Source of the DNA: Nocardia sienata NBRC 100364
GTDB taxonomy: Bacteria; Actinomycetota; Actinomycetes; Mycobacteriales; Mycobacteriaceae
NCBI RefSeq assembly: GCF_001613205.1
Contig: NZ_BDBX01000010.1
Span: 1-64,000, forward strand
DNA: 64,000 nucleotides
Reading direction: 5' to 3'
A program made the position numbers and the translations under genes. Below, piece by piece: positions 35,550-43,259 of this stretch (its first letter is position 1; each line of letters begins with the position of its first letter). The notes beneath the pieces were generated by a model. It was not told where the DNA came from, ran no database searches, and saw only the letters and a list, made by a program, of their open reading frames with translations.

Positions 35550-35795
35550 TCCGCGGCGACGACCACGGGTCCACCGCCGATTACTGGCGCCGCGGCGCCG
35601 AACTCGGCTGGACCTCGCTGCTCGCGGGTGAGGACCACGGCGGCGGCACGATCAGCGGCCGGCCCGCGTCGATCTCACGCTGGGGCTTATGAATTCGGCC
35701 GCCACGCCGCACCCGGGCCCTGGTGCCGGTGAACATCGTGGCCGCAGCGCTGTCCGATACCGGCACCCATCCGGCGGTCCTCGCCGGCGGCGCAG
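35550..35795 (+). pseudogene. Eroded acyl-CoA dehydrogenase N-terminal fragment
   Basis: Recognisable acyl-CoA dehydrogenase text is scattered over three frames. DYWRRGAELGWTSLLAGEDH is followed by GGGTISGRP in one frame, then VDLTLG, then AYEFGRHAAPGP in another, and LVPVNIVAAALSDTGTHPAV back in the first, past an in-frame TGA. The start, FAD-binding core and C-terminus are missing. It sits in the 472-bp gap between the NERD gene and zapE, and the rest of the gap shows nothing convincing. The end nearly touches the zapE stop. Confidence 0.65.
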
Positions 35796-35815
35796 CAACT
35801 CCGGCTCTTCCCCGA

Positions 35816-36925
35816 CTACTGATCGGCCACGGCGACCGGTACGCCGCCGATCTGCGGTAGGAGCGCCAGGCGGCTGGCCGTGCGGTGGATATCGGGCGGC
35901 AGGTGCTCACCGGTCAGGGATTCGGTGACTGGCCCGGCGGCGACGAGATACAGGCGGCGGTCCCGGTCGTACAGCACGTCCACCAGGTTGGCGAAACGTT
36001 GCGCGGCGTCGCGGCCCATGGTGGCCGGCAGGGGCAGACCCGACAGCGTCCAGTCCTGGAACCGGTCGGCCAGGCTCAGATAGTCGATGGTCGAGTACGG
36101 GCCATCGCAGAGATCGGTGAAATCGAACCAGACCGAGTCGCCGCGCACCGCCCGGGCGATGACCGTACGAGCACCGATCCGAAGGCGCTGCCGTTCGTCC
36201 GGGGCCGGCGGCACCAGGCCGGCTTGCGCCAGGCGGGCGGCGGTACCGGGCCAGAGGTAGCCGCCGCGTTCGAACTCCGTGGCGGCTGTTCCCGGTCGGC
36301 GGACCCGCCGGTAGTCGCGGGGGCCGGCGACCTCGACAATATCCAGCGAGCTGTACAGGGTCGCGGCCAGCGGTTCGATCAGATGATGGAACAGCGGGTT
36401 CGGCAGCAGACCGGACGGCGGATAGTTCGAGGTGGCGACCAGTGTGATCCGCTGGGCGAGAAGCGATTGCACGACTCGGGCCATGATGGTGGCGTCACCG
36501 GGATCGTGGACATGGAATTCGTCGAAACACACCAGCCGGCAGTCGCCGAGTAGTTCGCGGACAGCGCGGTCGCCGGCGTGTTTCTCGTGGCGGTGGGCGG
36601 CGTAGCGGGTGTGGAATTCGCGGAAGAACTCGTGGAAGTGCATGCGCCGTTTCCCGGGGATGGGCACCGCCGAGTAGAAGGTATCGGTCAGCCAGCTCTT
36701 ACCGCGCCCCACCGGTCCCCAGACGTACACGCCGCGCGGCGCCGAGCCGAAGAAACGACGGCGGCGCGCTATCTCGTCGCCGAGCTGTACCAGCCGGGCG
36801 GCGGCCGCGTGCTGGGAAGCGTCCAGGCCGAAACCGGCCGTCCGGGCGGCCGCCTCGAAAACGTCCGGTGTCCAACCGCGTTGTGTTGCGGCCACCTTCG
36901 CCACCTCCTCGATCCCGGAGGTCAT
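35816..36925 (-). CDS. zapE: ZapE / AFG1-like ATPase
   Basis: P-loop ATPase of 369 residues in the AFG1/ZapE family, linked in other bacteria to Z-ring destabilisation during division or stress. Walker A GPVGRGKSW is near residue 69 and Walker B LVCFDEFHVHDPGD near 132. Sensor-like ATSNYPPSGLLPNPLFHHL and SLADRF follow. Length is normal. It appears monocistronic. Confidence 0.88.
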   Translation of the reverse strand: MTSGIEEVAKVAATQRGWTPDVFEAAARTAGFGLDASQHAAAARLVQLGDEIARRRRFFGSAPRGVYVWGPVGRGKSWLTDTFYSAVPIPGKRRMHFHEFFREFHTRYAAHRHEKHAGDRAVRELLGDCRLVCFDEFHVHDPGDATIMARVVQSLLAQRITLVATSNYPPSGLLPNPLFHHLIEPLAATLYSSLDIVEVAGPRDYRRVRRPGTAATEFERGGYLWPGTAARLAQAGLVPPAPDERQRLRIGARTVIARAVRGDSVWFDFTDLCDGPYSTIDYLSLADRFQDWTLSGLPLPATMGRDAAQRFANLVDVLYDRDRRLYLVAAGPVTESLTGEHLPPDIHRTASRLALLPQIGGVPVAVADQ

Positions 36926-36992
36926 CCTGGCAGGACGACACTCTCGAGCCCAGAGATCAGGAGCACATGTGAGGATGATCGCGCGGGTGCTG

Positions 36993-38459
36993 TCATGCCG
37001 CGGGCGTCAGCGTGTAATCCCGTGGTTCGAGTCTGCGGACGCGGCGACGGTACCGGGTGACCGTACCCGGCCAGTTGTTGGTGATCTTGCCGGCCGCATT
37101 GCGGTACCAGCTCGAGCAGAAGTTCCACGGGGTGCGTTCGAGGCGTTTCTGCAGGGCGTCGTTGAAGGCGCGTTCGGTTTCGGCGCGTACCTCGAGGACA
37201 TGACCGGGCTTGCGGGCGAGCAGTTGGACCGCCTGCCGGATATAGCGGGATTGCGATTCGATCATGTAGATGATCGACCCGACGCCCAGATTGGTATTGG
37301 GTCCGTAGACCATGAACAGGTTCGGGAATTCGGGCACCGTCATCCCGTAGTAGGCGTGCGCGCCCGCGGACCACACGTCGGCCAGCTCGCGCCCGCCGCG
37401 GCCGGTGATACGCATCGGCCACAGGAACTCGGTGCCCTTGAACCCGGTGCCGTAGATGATCACATCGGCTTCGTGCAGGGTGCCGTCGGCGGTCCGCACA
37501 CCCCGCGGGGTGATCTCGGTGATGCCGGAGGTGGTCACTTCCACATTGGGCCGGGTGAGCGTCGGATAGTAGTCGCTGGAGAACAGAACGCGTTTACAGG
37601 CGATCGGATAGTCGGGGGTGAGGGCGGCCCGCAGTTCGGGATCGTCCACGTTCTCGGTCAGGTTCCGCGCGGCGATCCGTGCGACGAGACGGCTGATGAT
37701 CGGCAGTTCCACCAGACCCAGCGAGGTGATCTCGGCGGTGAGCCACCAGCCCAGCCGCTCCACCAGCAGCATGCCGGGGATCTTGGCGAACAGCTTGTGC
37801 TGGATCGGGGAGTATTCGGTATCGAACTTGGGCAGCACCCAGGCGGCGGTGCGCTGGAACAGGGTCAGCTGTTCGACCACCGGCTGGATCTGCGGAACGT
37901 ACTGGATGGCACTCGCGCCGGTGCCGATACAGGCCACCCGTTTCCCGGTGAGGTCGATCTCGTGATCCCACAGGGCCGAATGGAAAGCGGGGCCCGCGAA
38001 ACTGTCGATGCCCGGGATGGCGGGCAGTTGCGGGCGGGACAGCTGGCCGACGGCGGAGATGAGCACCTGCGCGCTCCGCCGGCCGCCGTCGGCGGTGTGC
38101 ACCGTCCAGGTGCCGGCCTGCTCGTCGAACACCGCGTCGGTGACCGCGACGCCGAATTCGATCCGCTCCAGCAGGCCGTGCCGGCGGGTCACGCCGCGCA
38201 GATAGTCGTGGATGGCGGCCTGACCGGAGTACCGCTGTGGCCAATCGGGCTTCCGCTCGAAGGAGTAGGAGTACAGCGGAGACGGCACATCGCAGGCCGC
38301 GCCGGGGTAGGTGTTCTCCCGCCACACGCCACCGAGGTCGTCGGCCTTCTCGAGGATTGTGATGTCGTCGAATCCATGCCGGCACAACTCGATCGCCACG
38401 CCGATACCACCGAACCCGGCGCCGATGATCAGGATCGAGACCGGAGGTCGCGCGCTCAT
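36993..38459 (-). CDS. Flavin-containing monooxygenase, Baeyer-Villiger type (second copy)
   Basis: A 488-residue NAD(P)H/FAD oxygenase. The first Rossmann motif GAGFGGIG is near residue 14, then DLGGVWRENTYPGAACDVPS, the fingerprint FAGPAFHSALW (F-x-G-x3-H-x3-W), and GTGASAIQ near 180. It ends with VYGPNTNLG and the SQSRYI segment typical of this subgroup. AGGAG precedes ATG 38459. It is only distantly similar to the 1414-3237 enzyme and shares no operon with it, so it probably has another substrate. Confidence 0.85.
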   Translation of the reverse strand: MSARPPVSILIIGAGFGGIGVAIELCRHGFDDITILEKADDLGGVWRENTYPGAACDVPSPLYSYSFERKPDWPQRYSGQAAIHDYLRGVTRRHGLLERIEFGVAVTDAVFDEQAGTWTVHTADGGRRSAQVLISAVGQLSRPQLPAIPGIDSFAGPAFHSALWDHEIDLTGKRVACIGTGASAIQYVPQIQPVVEQLTLFQRTAAWVLPKFDTEYSPIQHKLFAKIPGMLLVERLGWWLTAEITSLGLVELPIISRLVARIAARNLTENVDDPELRAALTPDYPIACKRVLFSSDYYPTLTRPNVEVTTSGITEITPRGVRTADGTLHEADVIIYGTGFKGTEFLWPMRITGRGGRELADVWSAGAHAYYGMTVPEFPNLFMVYGPNTNLGVGSIIYMIESQSRYIRQAVQLLARKPGHVLEVRAETERAFNDALQKRLERTPWNFCSSWYRNAAGKITNNWPGTVTRYRRRVRRLEPRDYTLTPAA

Positions 38460-38707
38460 AGATACTCCTGTCGCCGCTGTGGTCTCCCTCACTCTAGGAC
38501 GGTGCCCGTGGTCCGGATCGGCACTTCCGGCCAAACGTTTCCCCGCCGAAACCGGGCCGCCCGCGGCCGCGTGGGACCGTCGCGCGCGGCACCGGACGCC
38601 GACCGGGACGCATCGGCCACGGCCGGAAAAACCGGTTGCCCGCCGACTGCATGGCCGATAGTTTGTCGCGGTTTGTCCATCCCGGATATCGAAGGAGACG
38701 CAGTGTC

Positions 38708-39196
38708 ATGGAACCCCTGACCGAACGCGAGATCAGAGCGTCGTTCGTCAATTGCTCGAAAGGCGACGCCAAACGTCTGTCGATACCCACCGACCTGGCC
38801 GACCGCCCCTGGGACGACCTGGACTTCCTGGGCTGGTCCGATCCCGGAGCCGCCGGCCGCGCCTATCTCGTGATACCCGAGGAGCGCGGCCCGGCCGGTA
38901 TCGCGTTGCGTTATGAAACCGGTGGGCCGCGGCGTTCGCAGATGTGCACGATCTGCTCCACCACACACACCAACGGCGGCGTGGTGCTGATGACGGCACG
39001 TAAGGCCGGGGAGGCCGGTCGGCGCGGCAACTCGACCGGGACCTACATGTGTGACGATCTGGCGTGCTCGCTGTACGCCCGCCGGAAGAAAACGCCCGCG
39101 CTGGGCCGCGCCTATCGCGACGATTTCGATGCCGAGTACCGGATCGAACAGATCCGGGAGAACATCACCGCGTTCCTGACCCGGGTTCGCGGCTGA
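38708..39196 (+). CDS. FBP/FusB-type EF-G-binding protein with treble-clef zinc finger
   Basis: A 162-residue protein of the FBP family. The first half is the EF-G-interacting domain. The second half is a zinc finger with QMCTICSTTH (C-x2-C) and, after about 40 residues, MCDDLACSLY, followed by basic ARRKKTPALGR. FusB-like members free stalled EF-G from ribosomes and can give fusidic-acid tolerance. That activity is inferred here. GGAG lies about 12 bases before ATG 38708. It converges on the ankyrin gene across a 29-bp hairpin. Confidence 0.78.
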   Translation: MEPLTEREIRASFVNCSKGDAKRLSIPTDLADRPWDDLDFLGWSDPGAAGRAYLVIPEERGPAGIALRYETGGPRRSQMCTICSTTHTNGGVVLMTARKAGEAGRRGNSTGTYMCDDLACSLYARRKKTPALGRAYRDDFDAEYRIEQIRENITAFLTRVRG

Positions 39197-39312
39197 TCAT
39201 CGCGGTGGATTCCGCTCGACGAGAAAGAGGTAGTGGCTGTGCGCCGATACTCGAGACCCCGCCCGGGAAGCGTTCCGGACCCCGCATTACGACAGCGGAA
39301 TCCGGATCCTCC

Positions 39313-39373
39313 CGCCTCCTCCCCGGCCGAGGCGGTCCGGCACGGCCGGACCGCCTCGGCCGGGGAGGAGGCG
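39313..39373. terminator. 29-bp perfect hairpin between convergent genes
   Basis: Arms 39313-39341 and 39345-39373 are exact inverted copies with a 3-base loop (ACG). This is the longest perfect stem noticed in the window. It lies between the FBP gene stop (39196) and the ankyrin gene stop (39384) and could end transcription from both sides. No T run follows. Confidence 0.65.
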
Positions 39374-39383
39374 CCCGGGGAGA

Positions 39384-40145
39384 TCACCCCGGGTCGATAG
39401 ATCCGTGCCGGTCGCCGAGGGCACCGAGCAGTTCGGCGATCGCCGCGTGCCCGTCCTGCATCGATGTCTCCCCGCCCTGGCCCGGCTCCCCGTAACGCAG
39501 TGTGATCACGTCGGTGCCGTCCCCCGCGGGATGGCGGTGCACGGTGTACTCGCGATCGGGCCGGGCCCACTGCCGCGCGAGCAGTCCCACCAGGTCGGCG
39601 GACATGAGGTCGGTCGCGATGGCCAGGGGAGTGCGGCCCTGTGTGTCCGCGCGAGCCGGATCCGCGCCGTGGGCCAGCAGTGACCGCACGATCCCAGAGC
39701 GGCCCCCTTGGGCGGCGATCGTCAGCGGGGTGCCCGCGATATTCGGGTCGGCTCCCGCTGCCAGCAGAAGTTCCACTGTCTCGCGGTGCCCGTTGCGGAC
39801 CGCCCACAGCAGCGGCGGTGTTCCCGGCCCGGTCTGTTGTGGATGTGGTGGCTCGGGTGCGTTCGGGTCGGCTCCGGCGGCCAGCAGTGCCGCGACGACA
39901 CCGGTATGGTTCCAGCACGCGGCGGCGCACAACGGCAGTCCTTCGTCGTCGCCCCCGCCGCAGAGATGTGGATCGGCGCCGTGTGCCAGCAGCAGGCGTA
40001 CCGCTTCGGTGGCGCCCTGTACCGCTGCTCGGTAAAGGGGAGTGGTTCCGTATTCGTCCGGCTCGTCGGGGTCCGCCCCGGCTTCCAGCAGTTCTCGCAC
40101 GCGCCCCGTGCCCGCCGACGAGACGGCCGCTACAAGATCTGTCAC
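39384..40145 (-). CDS. Ankyrin-repeat protein
   Basis: A 253-residue soluble protein with about five ankyrin repeats (YGTTPLYRAAVQGATEAVRL, LLAHGADPHLCGG, PPLLWAVRNGHRETVELLLA, GRTPLAIATDL). A C-terminal part of about 65 residues of unrelated type follows (REYTVHRHPAGDGTDVITLR). There is no signal peptide. It probably mediates protein contacts. Confidence 0.82.
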   Translation of the reverse strand: MTDLVAAVSSAGTGRVRELLEAGADPDEPDEYGTTPLYRAAVQGATEAVRLLLAHGADPHLCGGGDDEGLPLCAAACWNHTGVVAALLAAGADPNAPEPPHPQQTGPGTPPLLWAVRNGHRETVELLLAAGADPNIAGTPLTIAAQGGRSGIVRSLLAHGADPARADTQGRTPLAIATDLMSADLVGLLARQWARPDREYTVHRHPAGDGTDVITLRYGEPGQGGETSMQDGHAAIAELLGALGDRHGSIDPG

Positions 40146-40228
40146 GTATCCATTAGAGCCGGTGGGTCAACCGGATATCGCGGCTCGGGTCGGCCCGGGC
40201 ATCGCGCCGGCCGCGGGCGGCGACGGTT

Positions 40229-40234
40229 TAGCCT
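40229..40234 (+). promoter_or_regulatory. Candidate -10 element TAGCCT, leaderless to the upstream ORF
   Basis: TAGCCT ends 7 bases before the ATG at 40242, the usual -10 to start-site distance. A transcript would therefore begin at or next to that ATG. There is no obvious -35. Confidence 0.4.
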
Positions 40235-40241
40235 GGGCGGT

Positions 40242-40301
40242 ATGACCGATCGACGCCGAGGAGTGTTCCGCGTAACCGGACGCTTCCCGCACCACCTGTG
40301 A
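40242..40301 (+). CDS. 19-residue upstream ORF (possible leader peptide)
   Basis: Encodes MTDRRRGVFRVTGRFPHHL, rich in Arg, and ends in a TGA that overlaps the GTG of the nucleotidyltransferase gene (GTGA). It starts just after a candidate -10 element, so it may be translated from a leaderless mRNA. Coupling could feed ribosomes to the main gene, or stalling on the Arg-rich stretch could regulate it, as leader peptides of ribosome-targeting resistance genes do. Translation is not proven. Confidence 0.4.
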   Translation: MTDRRRGVFRVTGRFPHHL

Positions 40302-41113
40302 CCGGCTCCGGCGCTTCCCGGACGATCCCGGCCGAGGTAAGGCCGTATCTGGCCGAGCTGGTCCGGCGGACCCGCGCCGTCTACGGCGATCGGCTCCTCA
40401 GTGTGTTCGCGGTGGGGTCCCTGGCGCTCGGGGACTACCGGCACGGTCGCAGCGATATCGATATCACGGTGGTCGTGGCCCCCGACGGGCCCGAGCGGCT
40501 GGTCCACGACCTTGCCGAAGTGCTGGCCCACCCCGCGTTCGATTGCCCTGCCGCCGGACTGGAGCTGGTGGTCTACGACGCGGATTTCGCGGCGTCGGGG
40601 GCGCCGGAAGCCGGCTATCTGCTGAACCTGAACACCGGCCCGCTGCTGCCCGCGGTCGCGGATTTCGAAGCCGCCGGGGCGCCGGCGTTCTGGTATGTCA
40701 TCGATCGCGCGGTCGCCCACCAGAGCGGGCTACCGCTGTTCGGGCGGCCGGTGCGCGAGGTTCTCGCCGCCCCGCGCCGGTTCGATCTGCTCGCCGCGGT
40801 GGCGGCCTCGGTCGACGAGCACGCGTCCGGGGCCGGGCACCTCACCGACAATCGGGTGCTCAACGGCTGCCGGGCCGTGTACTTCTGCCGTACCGGCCAT
40901 TGGGTGGCCAAACGGGAAGCCGGGCGGGCGATGGTCGCGGCCGGGGACGGTTTCGGTGGGCTGGTGGGCGAGGCGCTGCGCAGTTTCGAGCGGCCTCGGG
41001 AGCGGTCGGCGGAGCTGCCCGCGGCGCAGGTCGGTGAATTCTCGGCCTGGGCGGGCCGGACGGTGGCCGCGACTGTACGGCGCGAGGTCGCCGGAAGGTC
41101 CGCCCACCGCTGA
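40298..41113 (+). CDS. AadA-like nucleotidyltransferase (DUF4111 C-terminus)
   Basis: A 271-residue nucleotidyltransferase. The Pol-beta-type motif GSLALGDYRHGRSDID (GS...D-x-D) is near residue 42. A C-terminal helical domain like the aminoglycoside adenylyltransferase end contains NRVLNGCRAVYFCRTGHW. It may modify an aminoglycoside or another small molecule. Resistance is not established. GTG 40298 overlaps the short upstream ORF. Confidence 0.75.
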   Translation: MTGSGASRTIPAEVRPYLAELVRRTRAVYGDRLLSVFAVGSLALGDYRHGRSDIDITVVVAPDGPERLVHDLAEVLAHPAFDCPAAGLELVVYDADFAASGAPEAGYLLNLNTGPLLPAVADFEAAGAPAFWYVIDRAVAHQSGLPLFGRPVREVLAAPRRFDLLAAVAASVDEHASGAGHLTDNRVLNGCRAVYFCRTGHWVAKREAGRAMVAAGDGFGGLVGEALRSFERPRERSAELPAAQVGEFSAWAGRTVAATVRREVAGRSAHR

Positions 41114-41126
41114 AGTCCATTATGCC

Positions 41127-41156
41127 TTGACAGGAATATTCCCCGAGCGATATATA
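41127..41156 (+). promoter_or_regulatory. Promoter of the ArsR gene with internal palindrome
   Basis: Consensus -35 TTGACA (41127-41132), 18-base spacer, -10 TATATA (41151-41156). The start site should be near 41163, which is the GTG itself, so the mRNA is probably leaderless. The perfect palindrome GGAATATTCC (41133-41142) sits in the spacer and may be the ArsR operator. Confidence 0.65.
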
Positions 41157-41162
41157 TTTCGG

Positions 41163-41507
41163 GTGGTACGCGATGTCTTCGAGGTACTGGCCGACCCCAC
41201 CCGGCGGCGGATTCTCGATCTACTGCGCGACGGTGAGCGCACCGTCGGTGAGCTGGTGGGTGCGCTCGGCACGGCCCAGCCCAATGTGTCGAAACATCTG
41301 CGCATGCTCGACGCGGCGGCGCTGGTGCGCGTGCGAGTGGACGGTCCGCGCCGGCACTACGGTCTCGCGCCCGGCCGGCTGCGGGAGATCGATATGTGGC
41401 TGGCGCCGTTCCGGGAGATCTGGGCCGATCGCCTCGACGAATTCGAGCGGTATCTGGACACGGTGCCCGACGACGAAGGACCCGACGAACCCAGAGGAGT
41501 GAAATGA
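41163..41507 (+). CDS. ArsR-family transcriptional regulator
   Basis: A 114-residue winged-helix repressor. VFEVLADPTRRRILDLLRDG is followed by the recognition helix in AQPNVSKHLRMLDAAALVRV and a wing with DGPRRHYGL. Metal-binding Cys pairs are absent, as in the non-metal subgroup paired with SRPBCC genes. It starts at GTG 41163 without a ribosome site. The stop overlaps the next ATG (ATGA). Confidence 0.85.
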   Translation: MVRDVFEVLADPTRRRILDLLRDGERTVGELVGALGTAQPNVSKHLRMLDAAALVRVRVDGPRRHYGLAPGRLREIDMWLAPFREIWADRLDEFERYLDTVPDDEGPDEPRGVK

Positions 41508-42049
41508 CCGACGCGACCCGGCGTCTCGGTGAAGTCCTGCGCGACGGCGATCGCATGGGCACCCGCTACGAACGCACCCTGGCGCATCCACCGGAGAAGG
41601 TCTGGCGGGCGCTCACCGAATCCGAGCATCTACGGCACTGGTTCCCCGCGGACATCATCGGTGAGCGCCGTTCGGGTGCCGAGGTGCGGTTCCGCTTCTG
41701 GCCGGAGGCGGTCGAGCGGGCAGGTGATGAACTGACCGAAGCAGGGATCGCACCGGAGGATCCGGTACTGCCGGGTCGTATCCTGACCTGGGAACCACCG
41801 CGGCTTTTCGAATTCCTCTGGGACGACGAGCATCTGCTGTTCGAGATCGTGCCCGACGGTGCCGGGTCCCGGTTGCTGTGCACGGTCTGGTTCGGTACCC
41901 CGGGGCCGCACGGGGTATCGGGGACCGCCGCCGGATACCACGTCTGCCTGGACGCGCTGGTGGAATCGCTCGATACCGGCGCGAGTGGCGCGCCGGACCG
42001 GGCGCTGATCCTCGCGCTCGAGCGCCGATACGCCGAGGTCATCGGCTGA
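41504..42049 (+). CDS. SRPBCC (AHSA1-like) protein
   Basis: A 181-residue START-like ligand-binding fold: RTLAHPPEKVWRALTESEHL, RHWFPADIIGE, then RILTWEPPRLFEFLWDDEHL. The C-terminal helix contains YHVCLDALVESL. AGAGGAGTGA gives a good ribosome site. Translationally coupled to the ArsR gene, it is a common pair in actinobacteria. Ligand unknown. Confidence 0.82.
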   Translation: MTDATRRLGEVLRDGDRMGTRYERTLAHPPEKVWRALTESEHLRHWFPADIIGERRSGAEVRFRFWPEAVERAGDELTEAGIAPEDPVLPGRILTWEPPRLFEFLWDDEHLLFEIVPDGAGSRLLCTVWFGTPGPHGVSGTAAGYHVCLDALVESLDTGASGAPDRALILALERRYAEVIG

Positions 42050-42085
42050 ATCGGCGACGATCGCAGGCTATTTGGCGGCGGAGTG

Positions 42086-43081
42086 TCAGACCCGCAGCAT
42101 GGTGCGGCCGAGTGCGGAGCGGTTCTCGATGGCGGCGTGGGCCGCGGCGGCATCGGCGAGCGGGAAGGTCTGTCCGATGACGACCTCGAGTTGCTCGGTG
42201 GCGAGCAACTCGAGTATCCGGCCGGCGTAGCGGGCCCGGCCGTCGTTGCCGGTGTTCAGGTCGTACAGGCTCAGGACCTCGACCCCTCGCCCACGAGCGC
42301 TTTCGGCTTCCGTGCCGGCGAATTCGCCGGCTGCTGCCCCGTATCCGATGAAGAGGCCACCGCCGGGCACGATCCGCAGCGCCGCATCGCCCGGGTCGCC
42401 GCCCGCGCCGTCGAATACCACATCGGGCCCGCGGCCGCCGGTCGCGGCCAGGGCTCGATCCGTCCAGCCGGCCTCGGAGTAATCGATCGCGGTCTCGGCC
42501 CCCAGCCGCCGGGCGAGCGCGAGTTTGGCCTCCCCACGGGCGGCGGCGATCACCTGTGCTCCCGCCCGGTGGGCGAGCTGGGTGAGAAGCGTGCCGAGAC
42601 CACCGGCGGCGGCCGTGACCAGCACCCGCTGCCCTGGCCGGATACCGGCGCGCTCGAAGGCCGCGAGCGCGGTATGGCCGTCGTGGACCACCGCCGTCGC
42701 TCGGTCGACACTCACGCCGTCCGGTATCCGGTTCAATTGCTCGGCAGCGGCGAGCGCCTGTTCGGCGTAGCCGCCGATGGGCAGACCGCCACCGATGCCG
42801 CTGGCCACGGTCCGTGCGGTCACCCGGGTGCCCAGCAGTGCGGGGTCGACGTCCGATCCCACGGCCGTGACGACCCCGCCGACCGCGCCGCCGGGTACGT
42901 AGGGCGGCTGCACGGGGAAGAAATCGGTGCCCCATCCCGACCGCAGCCGGGTATCGAGGAACATCACATCCGCCGCGGCGACGCGTATCAGGACCTGACC
43001 GGCTTCCGGTTCCGGGGTCGGCAGCTCGCGCACCTCGAGCACGCTCGGCCCGCCGAATTCCTTTACCTGTACTGCCTGCAC
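42086..43081 (-). CDS. Zinc-type alcohol dehydrogenase superfamily, quinone oxidoreductase-like
   Basis: A 331-residue MDR enzyme without the catalytic zinc Cys/His set. The N-terminal GroES fold has VQVKEFGGPSVLEVRELP and PPYVPGGAVGGVVTAVG. The nucleotide fold has VTAAAGGLGTLLTQLAHRAG. It resembles NADPH:quinone reductases. GAGGAG lies before GTG 43081. The promoter upstream has a MerR-type layout, which suits a redox-responsive role. Confidence 0.83.
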   Translation of the reverse strand: MQAVQVKEFGGPSVLEVRELPTPEPEAGQVLIRVAAADVMFLDTRLRSGWGTDFFPVQPPYVPGGAVGGVVTAVGSDVDPALLGTRVTARTVASGIGGGLPIGGYAEQALAAAEQLNRIPDGVSVDRATAVVHDGHTALAAFERAGIRPGQRVLVTAAAGGLGTLLTQLAHRAGAQVIAAARGEAKLALARRLGAETAIDYSEAGWTDRALAATGGRGPDVVFDGAGGDPGDAALRIVPGGGLFIGYGAAAGEFAGTEAESARGRGVEVLSLYDLNTGNDGRARYAGRILELLATEQLEVVIGQTFPLADAAAAHAAIENRSALGRTMLRV

Positions 43082-43119
43082 GATGCACTCCTCGGGTTCG
43101 ACAACCGGTGAACTCGATC

Positions 43120-43150
43120 AGTCTGAAACCTCTAGATAGGTTGAGGTCAA
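43120..43150 (-). promoter_or_regulatory. MerR-type promoter of the quinone oxidoreductase
   Basis: On the minus strand, -35 TTGACC (43150-43145) and -10 CAGACT (43125-43120) are separated by 19 bases. The inverted repeat AACCT-6-AGGTT (43127-43142) lies inside the spacer. Over-long spacers with a central dyad are the hallmark of MerR/SoxR-activated promoters. No merR gene lies in the window. Confidence 0.55.
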
Positions 43151-43259
43151 GGGGGCGTCGTGGAGCGGCCGAGCCGAGGCGCGCGGCCGGGAACGACGAA
43201 ACCGTGACATCCGCGCCCGCCTGCCCGGTCCGGCGCCCGCGGACAGGCAGGATCGGGGT

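Noticed and set aside
35528..35552. Short GCTTCGCCG tandem repeat as a mobile-element trace
   Set aside because: Only two or three copies of about 9 bases in GC-rich relic sequence. No terminal repeats or transposase.
40298..41113. Calling this gene a confirmed aminoglycoside-resistance determinant
   Set aside because: Only fold-level motifs are visible. Many chromosomal relatives have no demonstrated drug activity.
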